From positions 1 to 5,591 of the forward strand of contig JALTLT010000155.1 in the NCBI GenBank assembly GCA_027001815.1: a stretch of 5,591 nucleotides of DNA, given 5' to 3'. Numbering within the stretch: position 1 is the first letter of the stretch; every line of letters starts with the position of its first letter. Shown here one piece after another: positions 1 through 5,591 of this stretch. Made by a program: the position numbers and the translations under genes. This DNA comes from Gammaproteobacteria bacterium. GTDB taxonomy: Bacteria; Pseudomonadota; Gammaproteobacteria; JALTLT01. Under the pieces are notes generated by a model. The model worked only from the letters and a program-made list of their open reading frames with translations. It had not been told where the DNA came from and ran no database searches.

Positions 1-546
1 ACAAAACGCATTTCTCCCCCTTGGCTGTTCCAGAATGTTGTTATTGTTTCGGCCCCTCGAGATTGCGAGGAACCGGCATCGAAAATCCAACGGCCGGGCG
101 GTACGACGCCGCGAGGAGCCGCCATTCCCGAGGTGGATCGAAGCGAACCATCTCTTTCACCGAAGCCCATCGGGGGTCCCGGCCAAAATGCCGGAATGAC
201 GACGGGGACGGGCGGTGGGGTCCTCGTGAAAATTGAGATTTGCCACAGTTGCTCACGGCCTGCGCCTGGGGGGACGCCGATGCCGCATCCCGCAATATCG
301 AAGTCCGCGGAACCGCTAAGAATTTTGCATGGGCGTATACAATTTTTTGCGTGGCGGGGCCAGCCGCCCAAGGATTAAGCTATCCTTATGCATCATCTTG
401 GCAATCAAGTCAACGAACCCCATGCATCGGGGCGCCGACTGCGGTATCCTTTCGGCGCTGTCAGACGGCCAGCCGGTCCGGTTCATCGCGAATCCGGCCG
501 CTGGCCGGCAGACGATCTTCCACTGGCACCCTAACGGATCCGGATC
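1..546. other. Upstream region without a supportable gene
   Basis: No reading frame here looks like a real protein. The candidate frames overlap each other and have Arg/Pro/Ser-rich composition typical of chance frames in G+C-rich DNA. Small dyads are visible: CCTCG/CGAGG at 55-70, AAGGAT/ATCCTT at 370-387, and a larger imperfect hairpin at 467-506. An AT-rich stretch with TATACAAT (336-343) is the best -10-like sequence, but I find no good -35 at 16-18 bp. The region probably carries the promoter and leader of the downstream 127-aa gene and pfp. The first bases could be the 3' flank of a gene outside the window. Confidence 0.5.
467..506. repeat. Imperfect inverted repeat (hairpin) before the 127-aa gene
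   Basis: GGCCAGC (467-473) pairs with GCTGGCC (500-506). Inside it CCGG (478-481) can pair with CCGG (494-497) and extend through TTC/GAA with a bulge around a short loop. It lies 40 nt before the start codon at 547. It has no U-tract, so it does not look like a terminator. It could be a leader hairpin or a chance structure in G+C-rich DNA. Confidence 0.3.
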
Positions 547-930
547 ATGCGCCCCATTCCCGACTTCAGCGACAGTGAACTCTGGATCGTGGAAACCACG
601 CTCAGGGAGCGCTATGGCAGAAAGGTACCCTACGAACTCGCGGAAAGCGACATCCGTCTTCGCAGCAGCGACCGCGAGCTGACTCCGTGTCCCATCGTCT
701 ACTGGGAGGACGGCGACTGCCATCTGGTGGTGATCAAGACCGGCGAGAAGGCCTACCGGAACATGTTCTTCTACCGCGTCCACCAGCAGTACGGCACCGG
801 CGTCCCCGAGTACGACGACCTCACCGAATGTGTCGTCTCCCTGCTGCAGGCCCAGGCCGACCACGAGCGCGAGAGACGCCGTGAAGAGGATGAGACCACC
901 GGTGACGAGTCCAAGACCGATTCCAAATAA
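547..930 (+). CDS. Hypothetical 127-aa acidic-tailed protein upstream of pfp
   Basis: I do not recognise this family. The 127-aa product has no signal peptide or membrane segment, so it is probably cytosolic. Residues 1-105 look like one small folded domain: an N-terminal helix (about 9-24), then Trp/Tyr/Phe-rich segments (50-63, 70-79) suggesting strands, then a helix around 89-105. Notable runs are YWEDGD (52-57), FFYRVHQQYGTG (74-85) and EYDDLTECV (88-96). Residues 106-127 are a charged tail, first Arg-rich then acidic, probably disordered. The ATG at 547 is the only sensible start because an in-frame TAA lies at 532-534. The ribosome site is weak (GGA at 536-538). The gene ends 30 nt before the PFP ATG with no terminator between, so the two are probably co-transcribed. 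That suggests a role linked to PFP, but no function can be assigned from sequence. Confidence 0.82.
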   Translation: MRPIPDFSDSELWIVETTLRERYGRKVPYELAESDIRLRSSDRELTPCPIVYWEDGDCHLVVIKTGEKAYRNMFFYRVHQQYGTGVPEYDDLTECVVSLLQAQADHERERRREEDETTGDESKTDSK

Positions 931-946
931 ATTGCGATCATATCCT

Positions 947-952
947 GGAGGA
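947..952 (+). promoter_or_regulatory. Shine-Dalgarno of pfp (decides the start)
   Basis: GGAGGA lies 8 nt before the ATG at 961, which is ideal spacing. A TTG in the same frame at 955 would be only 2 nt from this site, so ATG 961 is the better start. Confidence 0.8.
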
Positions 953-960
953 AATTGACC

Positions 961-2238
961 ATGGCCAGAAAATCGACCAAGAAGAACGCCTTCTACGCCC
1001 AGTCGGGCGGCGTCACTGCGGTAATCAACGCCTCGGCATGCGGCGTGATCGAGACCGCCCGTCAGCACAAGGGCGTCATCGGCAAGGTGTATGCCGGACG
1101 CAACGGCATCATCGGTGCGCTCACCGAGGATCTCATCGACACCAGCAAGGAATCGGCACGCGCCATCGCTGCCCTGCGCTACACCCCCGCCGGTGCCTTC
1201 GGCTCCTGCCGCTACAAGCTGAAGAGCCTCGAGGAGAACCGCGCCGAGTACGAACGACTCATCGAGGTGTTCGAGGCACACAACATCGGCTACTTCTTCT
1301 ACAACGGTGGCGGCGACTCCGCCGACACCTGCCTGAAGGTGGCACAGATGGCCAAGAAGCTGGGCTACCCCATCCAGGCGATCCACGTGCCCAAGACGGT
1401 GGACAACGACCTCCCCATCACCGACAACTGCCCTGGCTTCGGCTCGGTGGCCAAGTACATCGCCACCTCGGTGCGCGAGGCGAGCTTCGACGTCGCCTCC
1501 ATGGCCAAGACCTCCACCAAGGTCTTCATCATCGAGGTGATGGGCCGCCACGCCGGCTGGATCGCCGCCGCCGGCGGTCTCGCCTCCACCGAAGACACCC
1601 CGCTGCCGGTGGTGATCCTCTTCCCCGAGGTGGAGTTCAACGAGAAGAAGTTCCTGGCTGCCGTCGACGCCAAGGTCAAGGAGTTCGGCTACTGCTCGGT
1701 GGTGGTCTCCGAGGGTGTCCGCCGTGCCGACGGAAGCTTCCTCGCCGAGACCGGACTGAAGGACGCCTTCGGTCACAGCCAGCTCGGCGGCGCCGCGCCG
1801 GTGGTCGCCGACATGATCCAGAAGGGTCTCGGCCTCAAGTACCACTGGGCCGTAGCGGACTACCTGCAGCGCGCAGCCCGTCACATCGCCTCCAAGACCG
1901 ACGTGGACCAGGCCTACGCCATGGGCAAGGCGGCGGTGGAGTTCGCCATCGCCGGCAAGGGCGGCGTGATGCCCACCATCGAGCGCAAGTCCGACAAGCC
2001 CTACCGCTGGAAGGTGGGTGAGGCACCGCTCACCAAGGTGGCCAACAAGGAGAAGATGATGCCCAAAGGCTTCATCTCCCGTGACGGATTCGGCATCACC
2101 CCGCGCTGCCGCAAGTACCTGGAGCCGCTCATCAAGGGCGAGGACTACCCTCCCTTCAAGAACGGCCTGCCCCAGTACGTGCGGCTGAAGAACGTGGCGG
2201 TGCCCAAGAAACTGTCCACCTCGTTCGAGATCAAGTGA
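961..2238 (+). CDS. pfp: Pyrophosphate-dependent 6-phosphofructokinase (PFP)
   Basis: This enzyme catalyses the reversible conversion of fructose-6-P + PPi to fructose-1,6-bisphosphate + Pi in the cytosol. It can serve glycolysis or replace fructose bisphosphatase in gluconeogenesis and the Calvin cycle. The 425-aa product shows the phosphofructokinase landmarks in order: SGG near residues 15-17, GRNGIIG (46-52), the phosphate-donor loop GGGDS (116-120), PKTVDND (144-150), MGRHAGW (194-200), PEVEF (222-226) and DYLQRAARH (300-308). D148 matches the catalytic Asp. Asp at 119, where ATP enzymes have Gly, and Lys at 145 in the PKT motif mark the PPi-dependent type. The usual Asp (or Asn) before D119 is Gly118, a departure from GGDDS. 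At 425 aa it is longer than the roughly 320-aa ATP enzymes, with an extended C-terminus. It follows the 127-aa gene by 30 nt and is followed by a hairpin terminator. PPi use is strongly inferred; the exact subclade and any action on sedoheptulose-7-P are not visible. Confidence 0.94.
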   Translation: MARKSTKKNAFYAQSGGVTAVINASACGVIETARQHKGVIGKVYAGRNGIIGALTEDLIDTSKESARAIAALRYTPAGAFGSCRYKLKSLEENRAEYERLIEVFEAHNIGYFFYNGGGDSADTCLKVAQMAKKLGYPIQAIHVPKTVDNDLPITDNCPGFGSVAKYIATSVREASFDVASMAKTSTKVFIIEVMGRHAGWIAAAGGLASTEDTPLPVVILFPEVEFNEKKFLAAVDAKVKEFGYCSVVVSEGVRRADGSFLAETGLKDAFGHSQLGGAAPVVADMIQKGLGLKYHWAVADYLQRAARHIASKTDVDQAYAMGKAAVEFAIAGKGGVMPTIERKSDKPYRWKVGEAPLTKVANKEKMMPKGFISRDGFGITPRCRKYLEPLIKGEDYPPFKNGLPQYVRLKNVAVPKKLSTSFEIK

Positions 2239-2250
2239 AGAGACGACGAC

Positions 2251-2281
2251 ACGAAGAAGGGGCCGCGCGCCCCTTCTTTGT
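2251..2281 (+). terminator. Terminator-like hairpin after pfp
   Basis: AAGAAGGGGC (2254-2263) pairs perfectly with GCCCCTTCTT (2269-2278) around a 5-nt loop. It extends outward by a G-U, a C-G and an A-T pair to 13 bp. It sits 12 nt after the PFP stop codon. The 3' arm ends in CTTCTTTG rather than a pure T-run, so termination may be partial and allow read-through to the small ORF and hppA. Confidence 0.65.
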
Positions 2282-2302
2282 GCCTCCACGAGACGGAATG
2301 AG

Positions 2303-2494
2303 ATGACCTTGACTCGAGCGCGCGAACTGCTGCAGGTGCAGATCGAACTGGGTGGAGGCTACAACCGCAATTCGGCCCGGCTGATCCTCGCCGAGGTGGC
2401 GAGGGAACATGGACCGAAGGCGGCCGACCAGCTCGTCCGCGAGCTTTCGTTGGAGAGGATTTTCGGAATCCGCCCGGGAACGTCGCGGGGCTGA
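2303..2494 (+). CDS. Small hypothetical 63-aa protein between pfp and hppA
   Basis: I cannot assign a family. The product is 63 aa with no signal peptide or membrane segment. Its composition resembles a real small helical protein: an amphipathic helix about 4-15, a GGGYNRN turn (17-23), a second helix about 24-36 (ARLILAEVAREHG), a third about 39-50 (KAADQLVRELSL), and a short tail RIFGIRPGT. The balanced hydrophobic spacing contrasts with the Arg/Pro-rich chance frames nearby. The start ATG lies 21 nt after the pfp terminator hairpin. The ribosome site is weak (GGA at 2295-2297). It ends 376 nt before hppA. It may be read through from pfp or have its own promoter; none is evident. Its place between two PPi enzymes makes a linked role possible but unproven. 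Confidence 0.6.
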   Translation: MTLTRARELLQVQIELGGGYNRNSARLILAEVAREHGPKAADQLVRELSLERIFGIRPGTSRG

Positions 2495-2520
2495 CCCGCA
2501 ACGATTCCGGCATGGAGACC

Positions 2521-2551
2521 CGACGGGGAGAGGAAGTGGGCTCCCCCGTCG
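2521..2551. repeat. Inverted repeat, 8-bp perfect arms
   Basis: CGACGGGG (2521-2528) is the exact reverse complement of CCCCGTCG (2544-2551), with a 15-nt purine-rich loop. An alternative register pairs GGGGAG (2525-2530) with CTCCCC (2541-2546). It is the first strong hairpin after the 63-aa gene and has no T-tract. Confidence 0.6.
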
Positions 2552-2631
2552 AACCCCGGTAGCTCCGACCGGCAACCCGGCCGGATCGACCGGATCACGG
2601 AACGACCACGGAGGGATGGTTTGCAGACACC

Positions 2632-2660
2632 GCCGGAACGGTTGCCCGCCAACCGCCGGC
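2632..2660. repeat. Inner hairpin 1 of the long inverted repeat
   Basis: GCCGG (2632-2636) pairs with CCGGC (2656-2660). After a 2-nt AA bulge, CGGTT (2639-2643) pairs with AACCG (2651-2655), closing a 7-nt loop GCCCGCC. That gives ten pairs in all, directly stacked on the outer 2610-2720 stem. Confidence 0.55.
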
Positions 2661-2662
2661 CT

Positions 2663-2696
2663 GGCCACGGGAGATGAAGGGGTCTCCATCCCGGCC
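2663..2696. repeat. Inner hairpin 2 of the long inverted repeat
   Basis: Several nested pairings are possible: GGCC (2663-2666) with GGCC (2693-2696), CGGGA (2668-2672) with TCCCG (2689-2693), or GGAGA (2670-2674) with TCTCC (2683-2687). They are partly exclusive. GGGTCTCCAT (2680-2689) can alternatively pair with ATGGAGACCC at 2512-2521. Confidence 0.4.
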
Positions 2697-2730
2697 GGGG
2701 TGTCTGCAGACCATCCATCCAAGGGTCTGC

Positions 2731-2806
2731 CCGAGTGATCGGGGAGGGGAGCCGAGGCGATGCCCTGTCGAGGTGGTGTCTCCCCGGCCCGGAACCCATC
2801 ACTCGG
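2731..2806. repeat. Second long inverted repeat before hppA
   Basis: CCGAGTGAT (2731-2739) is the exact reverse complement of ATCACTCGG (2798-2806). Immediately inside it, CGGGGAG (2740-2746) pairs exactly with CTCCCCG (2780-2786), leaving an 11-nt bulge on the 3' side. A short GGC/GCC hairpin fits in the apical part. Sixteen Watson-Crick pairs in two adjacent blocks are unlikely to be chance alone. It ends 64 nt before the hppA start. Confidence 0.6.
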
Positions 2807-2857
2807 ACAGGCTCCTGGCTGGTCATTCCCAGAAAAATAATCCGTTCCATCAACGTT

Positions 2858-2862
2858 AGGAG
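2858..2862 (+). promoter_or_regulatory. Shine-Dalgarno of hppA
   Basis: AGGAG lies 8 nt before the ATG at 2871. An in-frame TAA at 2838-2840 excludes starts further upstream. Confidence 0.8.
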
Positions 2863-2870
2863 TAGTTGCC

Positions 2871-4883
<2,013 letters not shown>

Positions 4884-4910
4884 GCGGACCTCCGCCTTCA
4901 TTGGCCCCAG

Positions 4911-4946
4911 GGGGCCGGCGCATGGTGCGCCGGCCCCTCTTTCATT
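4911..4946 (+). terminator. Rho-independent terminator of hppA
   Basis: A perfect 12-bp stem, GGGGCCGGCGCA (4911-4922) with TGCGCCGGCCCC (4926-4937), closes a 3-nt loop and is followed by the T-rich TCTTTCATT. It starts 28 nt after the hppA stop. An overlapping smaller dyad, GGCCCC/GGGGCC (4903-4916), would compete with it. It separates hppA from ppa transcription. Confidence 0.88.
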
Positions 4947-5156
4947 GCAGTACCCGCTTCCTCACACACCAGGCCCCCTGTACCAAAGATCCGATCTTGG
5001 GTGAAGTCGGCGAGGCAGGTTGAACGATCGTGTGAAAAAGCGTGGCGGCAGCCGTCGTTCGAGGTGGAGCGTTCAAGATGCGAGGGCCAATCCTCGCCTG
5101 ACACGTGGCAGGGTGTTGAAAAAGGCCGCCCGGTAGGATTTCTCCCCCGACACCGG

Positions 5157-5162
5157 TATAAT
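5157..5162 (+). promoter_or_regulatory. Probable sigma-70 -10 element of ppa
   Basis: A perfect TATAAT lies 36 nt before the ppa ATG. At 17-bp spacing the -35 region (TAGGAT, 5134-5139) matches the TTGACA consensus poorly, and there is no extended -10 TG, so an activator may help. Transcription would begin near 5168-5170, at the end of a run of eight C, giving a leader of about 30 nt. This is a prediction from sequence only. Confidence 0.5.
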
Positions 5163-5197
5163 CCCCCCCCTTTCTGCGATCATCCGGAAAACAATCC

Positions 5198-5591
5198 ATG
5201 AACCTGGATAGAGTGACATCGGGAAGCGACCTTCCCAACGAAATCAACGTCATCATCGAGATTCCCTCCCACAGCGATCCCGTGAAGTACGAGGTGGACA
5301 AGCAGACCGGTGCCATGTTCGTCGACCGCTTCATGAACACCGCCATGCACTACCCCTGCAACTACGGCTATGTACCCCATACGCTCTCCCAGGACGGCGA
5401 CCCGGTGGACGTGCTGGTGGTCACTCCCACCCCCCTCATCTCCGGCTCGGTGATCCGCTGCCGGCCGGTGGGGCTGCTGAAGATGACCGACGAATCGGGC
5501 GACGACGCCAAGGTGCTGGCAGTGCCCATCGACAAGCTGTGCCGTCTCTATCGCAAGGTGCGGGACATCGATGACATGAGCCCTGCCCTGC
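5198..5591 (+). CDS. ppa: Inorganic pyrophosphatase, family I (soluble), 3' truncated by window
   Basis: This cytosolic Mg2+-dependent enzyme hydrolyses PPi to two Pi, pulling biosynthetic reactions forward. The 131 visible codons follow the E. coli Ppa pattern closely, with the active-site residues in place: E21, K30, E32, R44, Y56, the signature DGDPVDV (66-72) with D66, D68 and D71, then D98, D103 and K105 in [11 protein letters not shown] (95-105). [10 protein letters not shown] (55-64) and [10 protein letters not shown] (83-92) are also typical. The family is usually about 175 aa, so roughly 45 residues lie beyond the window. ATG 5198 matches the family's N-terminus ([13 protein letters not shown]). 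The ribosome site is weak (GGA at 5186-5188). It is set apart from hppA by a strong terminator and probably has its own promoter. Unlike HppA it recovers no energy, so it competes with HppA and with glycolytic PFP for PPi. Confidence 0.96.
   Translation, partial: MNLDRVTSGSDLPNEINVIIEIPSHSDPVKYEVDKQTGAMFVDRFMNTAMHYPCNYGYVPHTLSQDGDPVDVLVVTPTPLISGSVIRCRPVGLLKMTDESGDDAKVLAVPIDKLCRLYRKVRDIDDMSPAL

Larger units (their letters stand above)
2610..2720. repeat. Long inverted repeat enclosing two hairpins
   Basis: Positions 2614-2631 and 2699-2716 are complementary at 17 of 18 positions, and the remaining pair (2621/2709) is a G-U wobble. After one mismatch (2613/2717) three more pairs extend it to 2610-2631/2699-2720. 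The 67-nt interior folds into two hairpins, so the whole could be a three-way junction. The core of the right arm, GTCTGCAGAC (2702-2711), is itself a perfect palindrome, and the left arm holds the near copy GTTTGCAGAC (2619-2628). A protein-binding or transposon-like reading is therefore also possible. I see no clear target-site duplication. Confidence 0.7.
2495..2870 (+). promoter_or_regulatory. Highly structured non-coding region before hppA
   Basis: These 376 nt lack a credible reading frame but contain an unusual density of long inverted repeats: 2521-2551, 2556-2572, the 22-position stem 2610-2631/2699-2720 enclosing hairpins at 2632-2660 and 2663-2696, and 2731-2746/2780-2806. A further 10-nt complementarity, 2512-2521 with 2680-2689, competes with the inner hairpin. 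The last ~40 nt (2831-2870) are AT-richer and unstructured up to the hppA ribosome site. Possible identities are a cis-acting RNA leader of hppA, a separate small RNA, a protein-binding operator array, or a small palindromic repeat element. I do not recognise a known riboswitch class. Reading direction is assumed from hppA. Confidence 0.5.
4884..5197. other. Intergenic region between hppA and ppa
   Basis: The 314 nt hold no credible gene. The first 63 nt contain the hppA terminator. The middle has an 8-bp palindrome ACGATCGT (5024-5031), a perfect 6-bp hairpin GCGAGG/CCTCGC (5080-5097), and two similar tracts, GTGTGAAAAAG (5031-5040 region) and GTGTTGAAAAAG (5113-5124). The 3' end carries a TATAAT element and a run of eight C (5163-5170), then the ppa start. 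Confidence 0.6.

Noticed and set aside
478..497. GGTTC...GAATCC stretch recalling a tRNA T-arm
   Set aside because: Loop and surrounding sequence do not fit a tRNA; no acceptor, D or anticodon arm can be built.
329..682. Open frame of 117 codons overlapping the 127-aa gene
   Set aside because: Overlaps a better gene out of frame, has chance-like composition, and no ribosome site is evident.
955..960. TTG start two codons before the PFP ATG
   Set aside because: Only 2 nt from the Shine-Dalgarno, whereas ATG 961 has ideal 8-nt spacing.
316..2289. Long open frame on the minus strand (657 codons) opposite the 127-aa gene and pfp
   Set aside because: Its His/Gly/Val/Leu-rich composition is the usual mirror of a G+C-rich coding strand, and the + strand has recognised motifs and a ribosome site.
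2298..2306. Minimal ORF ATG-AGA-TGA overlapping the start of the 63-aa gene
   Set aside because: Two-codon minigenes are known to affect translation, but nine bases match easily by chance and nothing else supports it.
4903..4916. GGCCCC/GGGGCC dyad as an anti-terminator for the hppA terminator
   Set aside because: The loop would be too small and the competing 12-bp stem is far stronger, so it is probably incidental.
5111..5124. GGGTGTTGAAAAAG resembling the end of some insertion sequences
   Set aside because: No partner inverted repeat, transposase fragment or target duplication is visible; the similarity is too short.

Overview
The window (about 60-65% G+C by eye) looks like part of a proteobacterial chromosome. 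The best fit is a gammaproteobacterial sulfur oxidiser, methanotroph or related symbiont. This rests on two points: the soluble pyrophosphatase is very close to the E. coli Ppa pattern, and a PPi-dependent phosphofructokinase (PFP) sits beside a membrane pyrophosphatase, a pairing known from such autotrophs and methylotrophs. The taxonomic placement is inference. All credible genes are on the + strand.

Layout: 1-546 holds no gene I can support, only a few small dyads. 547-930 encodes a 127-aa protein I do not recognise. 30 nt later, behind a clear Shine-Dalgarno, lies the PFP gene (961-2238). A terminator-like hairpin (2251-2281) follows, then a 63-aa ORF (2303-2494). Next is a 376-nt non-coding stretch (2495-2870) packed with long inverted repeats. 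hppA, a 670-aa membrane pyrophosphatase of the K+-independent H+-pumping type (2871-4883), comes next and ends at a strong terminator (4911-4946). After a 314-nt gap with a perfect TATAAT hexamer, the family I soluble pyrophosphatase gene ppa starts at 5198 and runs off the window end (131 codons visible).

Together the three recognised enzymes are a pyrophosphate module. PFP reversibly interconverts fructose-6-P + PPi and fructose-1,6-bisphosphate + Pi, so in the gluconeogenic or Calvin direction it makes PPi. HppA couples PPi hydrolysis to H+ export, or can run in reverse. Ppa hydrolyses PPi in the cytosol with no energy recovery. The module is known in outline. The least explained parts are the structured region before hppA and the two small proteins flanking pfp. 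No mobile element, CRISPR array, tRNA or rRNA was seen.
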